A DNA stretch of 64,000 nt from Cyanodermella asteris (lineage: Eukaryota; Ascomycota; Lecanoromycetes; Ostropales; Stictidaceae). Every line of letters starts with the position of its first letter. Within the stretch, counting starts at the first letter, position 1. Made by a program: the position numbers and the translations under genes. The stretch lies in assembly GCA_900618795.1 (NCBI GenBank), contig UYJD01000015.1, forward strand, positions 193,034-257,033, written 5' to 3'. Positions 54,648 through 64,000 of this stretch are shown here, piece after piece. The notes beneath the pieces are model-generated. The model did not search any database and had not been told where the DNA came from. It saw only the letters and a list, made by a program, of their open reading frames with translations.

Positions 54648-57116
54648 ATGATGCTTCGCGCCGTTCTCTTTGGGCTCTTCTGCCATGCCGCAGAAACCAG
54701 CACTCCTTCGTACCATGATAATGCTGGCGTCCTCCAGTACGTGAATCCCAAGATCGGCACGTACGGCATAACACCAGATGGCAATGGCGGCATGATCCCG
54801 TCGACGGCGCCGCCGTTTGCCATGACCCGATGGACACCGCAAACTCGTGAAAATTTCATCTCTCAGTGTCCATACAACGAGAAAGACAGTTTCATTCATG
54901 GATTCCAAGCAACACATCAACCCGCCATCTGGATGGGCGAAAGTGGACAGGTCGTTCTCGTGCCTGGAATTGGAACCGTTGAGCCACTGTTCACACGGAG
55001 GGCACACACCTTTGACAAGGCCAACGAGCGAAGCACACCGTACGTGTACGAGGTGACCATGAATGCCGCAAACGTGGTTGCTGGTGAGAACTTGACCGAG
55101 AGCATCTATTCGCCAGTACCCGGAGGCGCTGGTCAAGTGCCAGATACTGTGGAACAAGGCGCAAATGGGAGGATTCGCCGAAGACTCGACATCACTGCGG
55201 CAGCACGAGGCTTAGACTCCGACCAGCACTTCCTGTACGATCGTGATGGAAATAATCTTACTATCAAGACCGCTATGGCGGCGACTTCCCATGTTGGGTA
55301 CCTTCGGTTCGACTTTCCACTGAGCAAAACCCAGGCCCCATACGTCTTTGTGCAGGCCACCAGACAGAATTGGACGGGAGACATCACTATCGATACTCAG
55401 AGACAGGAAATTTATGGAAGCAATCCACAGCGACAAGATTACGCGCTTGGTCCGTTCAGGGCGCCAAAGTTCCGCGGATACTTTGTTTCGCGCTTCTCCA
55501 AACCATTTGCTTCTCATGGTATTGCAAATGGTGGCAGTATTACAGAGGATGCAGCAAAAGCCAGCAGCACCCAGCTTGGCGGCTTCGTTCGATTCGCGCC
55601 GGGAACTGACGGAGTTGAGGTCCGCACAGGAGTGTCCTTTGTCAGTATTGAACAAGCCCGGCGGAATCTGGATCTCGAAATACCGGACGGGACAAGTTTC
55701 GATCACGTCGTTGATAGCCTCAAGACGGCTTGGCTGGAGAAACTTGGACGCATAGAAGTTGGTGGCGCTAACAAAACAGACCCCGACCACGACCCGCGTA
55801 CCATATTCTACACCAGCTTATTCCATTCTCTACAATACCCCTCGGACTTCAGTGAACCCATGAGTAACAGCTCAGATGGAATGCGCACATTCTACGAAGG
55901 ATATACCGACAATACCCACCAGTCAAACGATGCATACTATCAGTCATGGTCGATCTGGGATACCTTCCGCGCCGAGCACAGCATTCTCACCCTTTTCGCG
56001 CCAGAACGAGTCAACAGTATGATGCGATCGCTCCTCAAGATTTATGACTGGGCAGGTCGCTTGCCTATGTGGGCAAATGTCGTGGAAACGAACATCATGG
56101 TCGGAACCCACGTTGACGCGGTTCTCGCCAATGCTCTCTCCCGTGGGTTCAAGGACTTTAATGTCAGCAAAGCCTGGGAGGCAGTTCGGAGGAATGCATA
56201 CGAGCCGCCAGTCAACGACACGCAGTTCCTCTACTTCGACCGCGAGGAGTACACACCGCAAGAGGTTCGTGCTGGACTGACCACATATATGTCGAAAGGA
56301 TACGTTGCCAACGATGGCTGGTCTGAGAGTGCCGCCAGAACACTGGACTACGCTTTCGATGATTATGCGGCATACGTTGTAGCTCAAGATGCCGGAGACA
56401 CTGCTACCGCGCAGAGCTTACGCAATCGGAGCATGAATTATCGCAACCTTTACAACCCAGCCACAGGCTTCATGGAGGCGAAGAATGCGAATGGGACGTG
56501 GGCTGGCGACAAGCAAGGCTGGACGGAGGGAGACGACTGGATCTACACTTTCAACGTCATGCACGACCCTCTCGGTCTTGCCTCGCTGATGGGCGGCCGT
56601 GACAAGATGAAAGCGAAATTAGACGAGTACTTCAACGGCGGTCACAACGACCATTCGAACGAGCCCTCTCACCACTCACCCTACCTTTACGCCGCAATAG
56701 GGTACCCGACATATACACAGAACCTGACCCGGGCTATAGCTGCAAAGTACTACAACGCGACAGCCGCCGGCCTGGCTGGGAACGAGGACTTGGGTCAGAT
56801 GAGCGCATGGTACATTTTCAGCGCGATGGGCTTTTACCCGCTGAATCCAGCTTCCGACGAGTATGTCGTTGGAGCTCCATTCTTCGAGAACATTTCGATA
56901 CGTTGGCCTGCCGGTGCAGACGCGGGGGGTGATGGCAAGAACGAACACTCTCTGACGATCAGCGCTCCGGGCGCATCAGACAAACCATTCGTGAAGAGCT
57001 TGAAAGTTGACGGCAAATGGTTATCGGCACCGGTTCTGAAGCATGGTCAATTGGTCACTGCGAAGACGATTGAATTGGAGATGGCTGAGACGCCACAAGA
57101 GTGGGGGTCGGCATGA
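54648..57116 (+). CDS. Secreted GH92 alpha-1,2-mannosidase family enzyme
   Basis: 822-residue single-exon glycoside hydrolase of family 92, calcium-dependent exo-mannosidases that trim mannose from fungal wall or host N-glycans. The ATG at 54648 begins a short signal peptide (MMLRAVLFGLFCHA). Family blocks are VNPKIGTYG near residue 30, FIHGFQATHQPAIWMGESGQ near 85, YTDNTHQSNDAYYQSWSIWD, and near the C-terminus HNDHSNEPSHHSPYLY and GNEDLGQMSAWYIFSAMGFY. The acidic pair in GNEDLGQMSAW and EPSHH carry substrate and metal. The length matches the family (about 750-820). It is followed by 460 bp of flank. Confidence 0.95.
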   Translation: MMLRAVLFGLFCHAAETSTPSYHDNAGVLQYVNPKIGTYGITPDGNGGMIPSTAPPFAMTRWTPQTRENFISQCPYNEKDSFIHGFQATHQPAIWMGESGQVVLVPGIGTVEPLFTRRAHTFDKANERSTPYVYEVTMNAANVVAGENLTESIYSPVPGGAGQVPDTVEQGANGRIRRRLDITAAARGLDSDQHFLYDRDGNNLTIKTAMAATSHVGYLRFDFPLSKTQAPYVFVQATRQNWTGDITIDTQRQEIYGSNPQRQDYALGPFRAPKFRGYFVSRFSKPFASHGIANGGSITEDAAKASSTQLGGFVRFAPGTDGVEVRTGVSFVSIEQARRNLDLEIPDGTSFDHVVDSLKTAWLEKLGRIEVGGANKTDPDHDPRTIFYTSLFHSLQYPSDFSEPMSNSSDGMRTFYEGYTDNTHQSNDAYYQSWSIWDTFRAEHSILTLFAPERVNSMMRSLLKIYDWAGRLPMWANVVETNIMVGTHVDAVLANALSRGFKDFNVSKAWEAVRRNAYEPPVNDTQFLYFDREEYTPQEVRAGLTTYMSKGYVANDGWSESAARTLDYAFDDYAAYVVAQDAGDTATAQSLRNRSMNYRNLYNPATGFMEAKNANGTWAGDKQGWTEGDDWIYTFNVMHDPLGLASLMGGRDKMKAKLDEYFNGGHNDHSNEPSHHSPYLYAAIGYPTYTQNLTRAIAAKYYNATAAGLAGNEDLGQMSAWYIFSAMGFYPLNPASDEYVVGAPFFENISIRWPAGADAGGDGKNEHSLTISAPGASDKPFVKSLKVDGKWLSAPVLKHGQLVTAKTIELEMAETPQEWGSA

Positions 57117-57579
57117 GATGTTGCACAAAGGCATTCAAAATCAAAACAGACCGGTGCGTTGAGGCCGAGCTGAATCTTCCAGATAGACGGAAAAGTTCAT
57201 GGCTGAACAACAGCACAAAGCCACGCCGAAGCAATAGATCTTTTGAACGGGACACAAGGGTCAGGTGCCAAGCATGCAGGAAGAACGACATTGGAAGAGA
57301 CAAAATTTGTTGACCCGGATCGACTCGAGTATTCTCAGAGACCCTCTGGTTCGTATTCATATCCGTAACTACGTTCGTCCATTTACTTCGACAGTTTGGG
57401 GCCAATTTTTGGAGCTCCTTCTTCGACATTCTCAAGCCCCCAGCAAGGGATGAATCACACAAACTGTTGTCGCCTCCAGCTTCACTCTTCTTACCAAGAC
57501 TCGACAAAGTGGGTGTGATTCTAAACAAGTAGCGTCCGGACCAAGAGAGATTGATACGTGCGTCAGACGGCTAATGTTG
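57117..57579. other. Intergenic, nothing recognised
   Basis: About 460 bp, 3' flanks of the two convergent genes. No supported gene. Confidence 0.55.
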
Positions 57580-57918
57580 CTATCGAAGAGCAGGATCAAT
57601 TTGCCCAAGGTCAGTTATAATCGCAAAACGTTCCATTTCATGGTTTTGAAGAAGAGCAGAGGCGGCTGTTACTCTCGTTGACATGATTGGGTCAGCAAAG
57701 CTTTCGGCTTCAAAGGACGGCTCAGACGCGCTGCCTCTCTCGGTCGCCTGGTCCTCGGCCTCTGTACTCCAGGGCCGATTCGCAGAAGACCCTTCGGGGC
57801 CTGGGTCTTCTGCATCTTGATGGAGCTCGTCTTGGATATTCTCATCGTCTGCTTTAGTGTATAGCTTCCGGACTCGCAAATACGCGAACCAGTTCTGGGC
57901 TTCGCGTGGCGCGCTCAT
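57580..57918 (-). CDS. Small protein of unknown function
   Basis: 112-residue single-exon frame. It starts MSAPREAQNWFAYLRVRKLY and is acidic and disordered afterwards, then has a possible helix (SADPIMSTRVTAASALLQNH reading approximately). No recognised family. The ATG at 57918 has a purine at -3. Kept as a tentative gene because the composition is more protein-like than its antisense frames. Confidence 0.35.
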   Translation of the reverse strand: MSAPREAQNWFAYLRVRKLYTKADDENIQDELHQDAEDPGPEGSSANRPWSTEAEDQATERGSASEPSFEAESFADPIMSTRVTAASALLQNHEMERFAIITDLGQIDPALR

Positions 57919-58820
57919 GCTGGAAAAGTCTCAGCGTAAACAGACGGTGCTACTTTGGAGCCTAGGCGATGAATGCCGAATCAATGCTTTCATGTTACAG
58001 AAATAGCTTAGGGACAAGTGAATGTAATAGGCGCTATGGAGAGCGTCGTGCAAGGTCCTTTATAGCACGATCCTCGCGCTTTGTGAAGGGAGCATCGCGA
58101 CCACGATGTTGGCAGATGCAGGCAGCGCCATCATGTTGTTGGCACCTGACGACAGTAGATCAAGCCCGACTGTGCTTGAAAAAATTACAAACGAAAGCGC
58201 ACCTCTAACTTTGACGAAGACACAGCCGCCATAGGTGGTTGCCATCGGGCTCACAAATAGACAGCTGACAAGGAAAACATCATGGAAGCTGTGTAAGCTC
58301 TGAAGAGATGATGTCTCCTGCTTGCGAACACCGCTGGCAAATACGCCTCTGCGCATTATCTGACGACGTTTCCAAGACGGGCAATGACCACAATTCATCC
58401 TGACACATCTTGACCTGGTTGCGCAGATACCGATTAGCTGTAGTCGGACCTAGAAATCGCGTTCTCCTCGATGTAGCGTTGAATCCGGTCTCAGCTGCGA
58501 TCGCGTCGCTATGGCATGACCAAAATACCGCGAAAGATCTCCATCTTAACGGAGAAGGATAATCTAACGCGTGTCGTCCGCACCGAAGGAAGTTGTATGG
58601 TGAACACATGCCCCGCCGCCCATCACCATCCCAATCCGAACCTGAACCACAGATGCCCTGCAGCCACAGAGCAACCTTCGAACAAACCTAAACGAGAACA
58701 ACCGAGCAATATAATAAAGCTCGCAACGACAATCATGCCCGTCATCTCACTGCCAACCGTCGACTTCAGACGACCTTCACATCAGCGCTGCCACCCGCCA
58801 TCCACCGTGAATCTGTAACA
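57919..58820. other. Intergenic, promoter of the SDR gene
   Basis: About 900 bp. Overlapping frames at 58060-58398 and 58280-58609 (minus) have no motifs. The last 200 bases are A/C-rich leader of the SDR. Confidence 0.5.
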
Positions 58821-59762
58821 ATGCCCCCCGTCGACCTCTCCCTCTCCCTAGCCCACACCCACGTCCTCATAACCGGCGGAGCCGGACACATCGGCGCAGC
58901 CATAGTCTCCGCCTTCCTCTCCGCCGGCAGCCGCGTAACCGTCCTCGACATCTCCCTCCCCGCGATCCGCGCCCTCGAAGAATCCGTCGCCGCAGACATC
59001 AAAGCCGGACTCTACCCGGCAAAATACTCCCCCGTCCATCTGTGGTGCGACGTGGCCGACATCGCCGACGAAGAGTCGCTGAGTAAAGCGTGGACGAAGG
59101 CCGAAGCCGTGTTCGGCCCCGTGGCCGGGTGCGTCGCGGCCGCGGGGCTGGATCTGAGCGTGCTGGAGCACTGCGCCACGGGGATCGCGGGGATGGGGTT
59201 ACGGCAGTGGGAGGGGACGATGAGGGTCAACGCGACGGGAACGTTCTTGACGGCACGCGAGTGGACGAGGAGGTTGAAGGCGTACCAGGAAGACGGCGGC
59301 GGCGGCGGCGGCGGAGGCGGAGGCGCCGAGAAGGCGGTTGAGAAGTTGCAGCAAGTCTACCTGCCGAACCGCAGTCTGATCCTCGTCGGCAGCGAATCGG
59401 GCCTGTTCGGGGAGAGGACGAATCCGGATTACGCGGCCGGCAAGAGTGCGGTCCAGGGCGGGCTGCTGGCGTCGTTGAAGGCGGACGTGCCGAGGACTCT
59501 GGGGCCGGGGGCACGGGTCAATGCCGTTGCGCCGGGACCGGTGAATACGCCGCAGTTCCGCAAGGAGTGCGAGGCGGATCCGGGGCAGTTTTATGCTGAT
59601 GCGAGGGGCACGGTGGCGATGGGGCGGCCGGTGGAGATGAGCTGCGTGGCGAGGACGGTGGTGTACTTGGCCAGTGAACGGTGGAGTGGCAGTGTGCATG
59701 GACAGGTGTTGAGAGTCGATTCTGGGAAAGAAGGCAAGTTGATGTGGAGGGAAGGAGAGTAA
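58821..59762 (+). CDS. Short-chain dehydrogenase/reductase (classical SDR)
   Basis: 313-residue single-exon oxidoreductase. The Rossmann motif TGGAGHIG is at residues 18-25, VAAAG (the NNAG position) at about 105, the catalytic serine in VGSESG near 191, and YAAGK with Tyr204 and Lys208. After that comes NAVAPGPVNTP, the usual cofactor-contact loop. The acid at VLDIS favours NAD(H) over NADP(H). Oddity: ten consecutive glycines at about 159-168, coded by GGC/GGA repeats, insert before the strand holding the serine; this is a low-complexity loop not usual in the family. Substrate unknown. Confidence 0.92.
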   Translation: MPPVDLSLSLAHTHVLITGGAGHIGAAIVSAFLSAGSRVTVLDISLPAIRALEESVAADIKAGLYPAKYSPVHLWCDVADIADEESLSKAWTKAEAVFGPVAGCVAAAGLDLSVLEHCATGIAGMGLRQWEGTMRVNATGTFLTAREWTRRLKAYQEDGGGGGGGGGGAEKAVEKLQQVYLPNRSLILVGSESGLFGERTNPDYAAGKSAVQGGLLASLKADVPRTLGPGARVNAVAPGPVNTPQFRKECEADPGQFYADARGTVAMGRPVEMSCVARTVVYLASERWSGSVHGQVLRVDSGKEGKLMWREGE

Positions 59763-59804
59763 AGTGAACAAGGCGAGTGGCCTCATCGATTATATTCCTA
59801 TCTA

Positions 59805-61423
59805 TCATGAGGGTCTATCGTACGTGTCGCTAGCCAGGTGAGCTGGTTGCAAGCTCTGTATGATGGCTACGATTATACTCTCCTGCTCTTTGTTTCCATC
59901 GTCATTCGTGAGTTGACTCTCACACTCATCATCATGTTGCGTAGGCGCGCTGTTGCGAGTCAGGACTGGTGACGAGGGAGGCGCCTTTGGTGTCTTCGCT
60001 TTTGCTCGTGACTTCGATCTTGATCTCGATGCTTCCTTTCTCGTTGTCACCATGCTTTCGTATCTTTCGTCCTTCGGCGGCACTATGGGCGGCGGCAATG
60101 GCGCATCAAGATCAATGGAAGGCGGTACGCCCATTATCGTGGAAGCCTGGTACATACCGGCGTCTGTGTGCACACTACCAGTCTCTTCGTCGAGAGCGTG
60201 CCAGACACCGGCAGGTTGACGTCTTTGATCGTTGGCCGGTTGGGCAGCTCCTCTAGTGCGCATCTTCACTACATCTTTGTCCTTCGAGGTCCCCATCAGC
60301 CATCTAATGAAAGCCGGGGCCGTTGGGACGGCTGCTGCAATGAGCATGAATGCGATCTCTCCCAAAGCCCACATTGCTTGGGCTTCCAGCAAGAATGTGA
60401 AATCGTCCGAAGCTGCCAAAGAGATTGTGGAAACCAGACGCCCAATGCTCGCAACCATAGCTAGGAAGCTAACGCCGAAGACTGAGAAGATGATTGCCTT
60501 CTTTCGTCTGCTGATGCGAGATCGTCGTAGCGCGATGACTGGGAGGATGAGAATGCCCAAGTTTATGAGAACGTTCCAGATCGCTGACGCGCCCTGCATT
60601 TAGATGTCTTCAGTATTTGGGCAAAGCACAACAAGACAGGTACAGCAGCACAAGGCCGGGCCTGCAGAGGCCTGTACGCACCATGATTGCTGTGAGGGAC
60701 AAACAGGTCCCTGGTAAGTCGGGATGCCATATCTTCCGCCGAGGATTGCATTCGAAGAGACAGGAGAAGAAAAGGACTGTATAAAAGATGGTAGAGGAGC
60801 AAAACAAGGACTGGCTGGTCCACCATATACAATTGAACGGGGCAACGGCGAAGACGCGCTGGATCTGGAGAATGGCGGCGGATTTAGTGAAGAGGATGGC
60901 GGGACAGTAGAAGCTGATTACTATGTTGCCGAACTGAAGAACCGGCATCGTCAGGCTAATGTCGACCGTAGGGACGGTACAGGTCTTGGGTATCGACTTA
61001 CGCGATTAATGCGAGGTAGGAGTGAGGCACGCGTGTCCCAGATATGCGCGTTGTGGTTCGGGTCTTTGAGAAGCAGAGTACACCAGACGATGAAGAGGAT
61101 CTTGTAGTATGTCAGACAATCAGACCCTTTGGGAGACCTTCAAACACCGAAGTCTTACTTGTGCTATCATGAGCATATCTGTTGTTGTGTCAGTATTTGC
61201 TTGGACTTGTCAATCTGGATAAGTTGTGATACTTACAGTCTTCATATTGGATCAGCTTCAAGACACGTGCTTTCGTGAACAGCTTAGCCGCGACAAATGG
61301 CACCGTCAACGTCAGACCAGCTGCGACGCACCCGGTTGTGATGCCATACTGGTCATCCGGACTGTCGAGATTTGGAGTGACACCTGGCGGCGGAGTTCCC
61401 GCTGGGGTATTGTACAGATCCAT
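59805..61423 (-). CDS. Fungal rhodopsin-domain seven-helix membrane protein (Pth11-like)
   Basis: Predicted 448-residue membrane protein. Minus-strand exons are 61423-61237, 61178-61159, 61100-61002, 60933-60682 and 60593-59805. All four introns have GT-AG ends and every join keeps the frame; exon 2 is only 20 nt. Seven helices are plausible: GCVAAGLTLTVPFVAAKLF, YMLMIAQILFIVWCTLLL, FGNIVISFYCPAILFTKSAA, the WTSQSLFCSSTIFYTVLFFS region, SAIWNVLINLGILILPVIA, AIIFSVFGVSFLAMVASIGR and AQAMWALGEIAFMLIAA. This matches the fungal rhodopsin (Pth11-type) architecture; no CFEM domain is present. The tail of about 150 residues is disordered and Lys/Arg/Ser-rich with DDDEC-like acid patches. Start at 61423 or 61474 (an extra 17 residues) is uncertain. 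Possible plasma-membrane sensor; ligand unknown. Confidence 0.82.
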
Positions 61424-62556
61424 CACCCGGGGTAGAATGGCAATCCATTGAGGAACACGACCATCCCCAGGCATGAGCTGGGGCTGTCTTGGGGCTTAAG
61501 GCATTTGAGCATCGGCAGGAGTCCTTCAAAGAGCCAGGCTAGACAGATAGTATCGAGCAACGTGACGAACGCATTGTCATGGTTCTTCCGGGGAAAGCGG
61601 CCCGATCAGCACGTGGGCCATGTCAAGCGGCATACCAAGAGGATTGGGCGTGGACAGTAGACGCGAAACAAGGCTTCGAGAAGACGACAATCTGCACTGG
61701 AAATTTGCTAGAACAGGAACACAAACGTGGATGCGACGGCAAATCCGAGGAGAAGGCATTTTGAGCGATATTTTTTGGCCAACCAACGGACAGGAGGTTC
61801 GGCAGATCAAGTAAGTTGGACGATCTGTGCTTGGCACGGAGTAGAGCGCAAAGGCTGTTGTTGGCTTGAGCGAAGCAACGAGGTTCAGCTCATGGGCATG
61901 ACTGTTTCGCAAGTCAGCAGAAAAGTCAACTAGAGATGGCGACGCTGTAATCGGCCTAAGGGAGTACGCGATGAGCGTTTCAGCGACGGTGAAAGAGGCA
62001 GGTGAGGATTGGGAGTGTGGGTGTCTGGGGAAAGTTCCGGCCTGATCGTCGCGACGACAGGGATGTTGATCCTTCAATCCCTGCTCGCCCTCGGAGGCTG
62101 ATGTGCCGGCTGAGGCTCACACGCCTTCGCACGTGGCAATTATGTGCCCGTGTAGTCAGGTCTTCGAGTATCTCGACGCCTGGCCGGCATGCCAAAATCA
62201 GACCATACCGACACGAAACTGTTGCCATCAAGTCAACGCGCCAAGCCGACGCTTCCAACACAGCCCCTGCATGTAGCGAGAAAATGCCATTGACTACCGC
62301 TCAAAGGTGTGGAGCACGGTGCGCAAACAATAATATCATGCATGAGAAGTGCCTACCTACCGCGGACGTCTCTAACTTCGTTCTGCAAAGTTCAAGCCGA
62401 GACAGATCGTCGTAGAAACCGTTACAGCCTCGTATGCTTGTGGCACTTCTCCTCAGGGTCTCGAGCATGGCAGCACGTGTAAAGTAAATAGCAGCGCAAC
62501 GACGAATATTCATACAGCCATGTATCCAGAAAGCTTATCACCTACGCACAGCCTCC
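61424..62556. other. Intergenic, nothing recognised
   Basis: About 1.1 kb. Frames at 61577-62077 and 62002-62415 show no motifs. It probably holds the promoter of the rhodopsin-domain gene and the 3' flank of the Serinc gene. Confidence 0.5.
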
Positions 62557-63966
62557 TCAGTTGCCGAAGCGGTCTGGGAGTACCACAGGAGCGAGAAGGC
62601 TCCAGGCGTAGATGGCATAGCAAGTCCAAGCACTGATGATCTTGACCCAGCTCGCCCAGTATGTCCTTCCAACCGCGGCCAAGTCGTGATTGGACTCTTT
62701 GTCGAAGCTCACATCTTCGATGGTGCTGACCAGCAGGCTTGCCACCCAACATGTCGCAAGCAGGAAGATGATGTGGAAAAGCGTGTAGTTGTACTGTGTT
62801 CCTGCTCGTTCGTCGTCCTCGTCGTTGGGCTTGCCATCCTCGTCGTCGCTGTCATCGTCGTCCAAGGCATTTGCCGGAAGCGAACCTTCAGCTATGGCAC
62901 GGCGCAGAGCTTCTTGGCGCATCTCACGGCGAGAGTTGGACGGCTGCTGGTCAACCAAACCGTGTTCTGGCTCGTCACCCACCCTGTGATAGCCGCCTCC
63001 GTTGGGGCTGGTGCCACCCATTGCGAAGCCTTGGGTAGCAGCACGGGTCGTAGTGTAAGCGACTGTCAACATGGTTACGATGGCTCCGATCACAACAGAC
63101 GCCGTGCGTGTTCCCTGTGCGCGAATCAGGGGGTTGCAGTGCTTGTCGTCAGGCTCCATAGACACGGCGCTCATGGTGAGGTAGGTGCAGTAAATACCGA
63201 CCATTGCTGACTGGGCCAGACCGGCCCGAGGATTCATATCCTGGACAGCTGGGTGGATGGATATGGCCGAAACGCCAAGCATGACGAGAAGGTTGATGGT
63301 AATTGCAGCCTGATTCATGCCGCAGCCGCTCCCAGCGAAGAAGATGTACATGACAATGATCATCGCCAGAGAGGCGGCGTACATGCCGAGTGTCGAGCCA
63401 ATGAGCAGGAACCGCCAGCCGTTCGAGTCGTTGTCCTCAATCTTCTCCATACACCATTCTGCGTATGTGTGTGCCAGGTCGACCAACAGGACCAATCCAA
63501 GCAGAACGAACAGCATAGCGCCGATGAAGCCGAAATACTCGCCCCATACCCTGAAGAAGTTCTCGGGGATGAGGAAGGTGATGACAATCAGAACGAACCA
63601 GACAATGATTTTCGGCCCCCAAAACCCGTTCTGAAGCCCTGCCCTGGGGTCCTTGCTGGAACGCACACCCAGCAAGAGGATAGCAAGGATGAAATGGAAG
63701 AGTCCGAGTGCGAAGTTGATGCGCTGAACGGCGGCATATCCGTAGCATTCCTGGCCGTGGCAAGTAAAGTGCATATAGTCCAAGGTCAACCCCTCCAGCT
63801 TTTTAAGCGCCCACGGAGTGAGCATGAGCCATGATAAGATACTGTTGATGAGAAGCAGGAAGGCATATGCGATACGGGTCGCGATCGAGGAGCGAAAGAC
63901 TCCGCACGCTGAACAGAGAGCCGAGCAAGCTGTTGCGCCGCAGCACGAAGCAGCGAATGTGGCGAG
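62557..63966 (-). CDS. TMS1: Serinc/Tms1 family membrane protein, 5' exon outside the window
   Basis: Partial gene: the visible exon 63966-62557 gives 469 residues to the stop. The exon starts after a CCTCCAG acceptor with a GACTAACGC branch-like site just upstream. The first residues LATFAASCCGATACSALCSA and TRIAYAFLLLINSILSWLML are the conserved Serinc N-terminus. The missing exon should add only a few residues. About 10-11 membrane helices follow, with a conserved luminal YMHFTCHGQECYGYAAVQR, RINFALGLFHFILAILLLG, and PRAGLQNGFW. A long acidic loop (DDDDSDDEDGKPNDEDDE) lies before the last two helices. Serinc proteins are linked to lipid scrambling and serine-lipid synthesis in membranes; yeast Tms1 is the homologue. 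Confidence 0.93.
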   Translation of the reverse strand, partial: LATFAASCCGATACSALCSACGVFRSSIATRIAYAFLLLINSILSWLMLTPWALKKLEGLTLDYMHFTCHGQECYGYAAVQRINFALGLFHFILAILLLGVRSSKDPRAGLQNGFWGPKIIVWFVLIVITFLIPENFFRVWGEYFGFIGAMLFVLLGLVLLVDLAHTYAEWCMEKIEDNDSNGWRFLLIGSTLGMYAASLAMIIVMYIFFAGSGCGMNQAAITINLLVMLGVSAISIHPAVQDMNPRAGLAQSAMVGIYCTYLTMSAVSMEPDDKHCNPLIRAQGTRTASVVIGAIVTMLTVAYTTTRAATQGFAMGGTSPNGGGYHRVGDEPEHGLVDQQPSNSRREMRQEALRRAIAEGSLPANALDDDDSDDEDGKPNDEDDERAGTQYNYTLFHIIFLLATCWVASLLVSTIEDVSFDKESNHDLAAVGRTYWASWVKIISAWTCYAIYAWSLLAPVVLPDRFGN

Positions 63967-64000
63967 CTGGAGGAGCGTTAGTCGCGTGGTTGACTTCAGT

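Noticed and set aside
1-64000. tRNA or rRNA genes
   Set aside because: No stretch with a convincing A box, GTTCGAATCC-type B box and acceptor stem was found by eye; a covariance search would be decisive.
1-64000. A biosynthetic gene cluster around the P450, permease and Zn2Cys6 factor
   Set aside because: They are 6-18 kb apart with unrelated genes between and no core synthase is present.

Overview
The window looks like chromosomal DNA of a filamentous ascomycete, most likely a Dothideomycete. The reasons are short GT-AG introns (mostly 46-81 bp), pyrimidine-rich leaders, and gene families typical of such fungi: a Zn2Cys6 regulator, a Dal5-type permease, an NmrA-like protein, a fungal rhodopsin-domain receptor, a GH92 mannosidase and an ER cytochrome P450. 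The class assignment is inference from family content, not a measured match. Two assembly gaps (15048-15249 and 43885-44096) each lie in or beside the same LTR family.

Layout. 0.5-5 kb: a P450 and a RING-H2 E3 ligase of the RNF115/126 type. 6.8-10 kb: a secreted single-pass membrane protein and a Dal5-type permease. 11.9-16.5 kb: an NmrA-like protein, the GPI-anchor subunit Gpi2, and an Ohr/OsmC peroxidase, with repeats between them. 16.7-20.6 kb: repeats and empty DNA. 20.6-22.3 kb: a Zn2Cys6 transcription factor. 22.3-33.4 kb: an 11-kb gene-poor block holding one candidate small secreted protein, an inverted pair of nearly identical coding-like modules, a 54-bp tandem duplication and coding-like relics. 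33.4-43.1 kb: a dense block with a DEAD-box helicase, a cluster of acidic/cysteine-rich genes of no recognised family, Spo7, and a mitochondrial alpha/beta hydrolase. 43.8-46 kb: a gap, a solo LTR with a perfect target duplication, and a broken lectin-like gene. 46.3-64 kb: Sec7 and Cwc25 (divergent pair), a GH92 mannosidase, a small ORF, an SDR, a 7-TM rhodopsin-domain protein and a Serinc/Tms1 protein cut by the window edge.

The conserved genes are mostly unrelated housekeeping functions (secretion, GPI anchors, splicing, lipid regulation) and I see no biosynthetic operon-like logic. The most novel item is a tandem pair of paralogous genes (36938-38182 and 38381-39010). Their C-termini each carry two copies of a CX3C-X20/21-CX2C-X3-W-X3-IG unit, a putative zinc-binding domain I do not recognise. 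A small neighbour shares a YPxxWHxFSDD motif with one of the pair. Second is a family of short inverted-repeat elements (three copies) with a degenerate internal minisatellite; one copy abuts GPI2 and LTR sequence.
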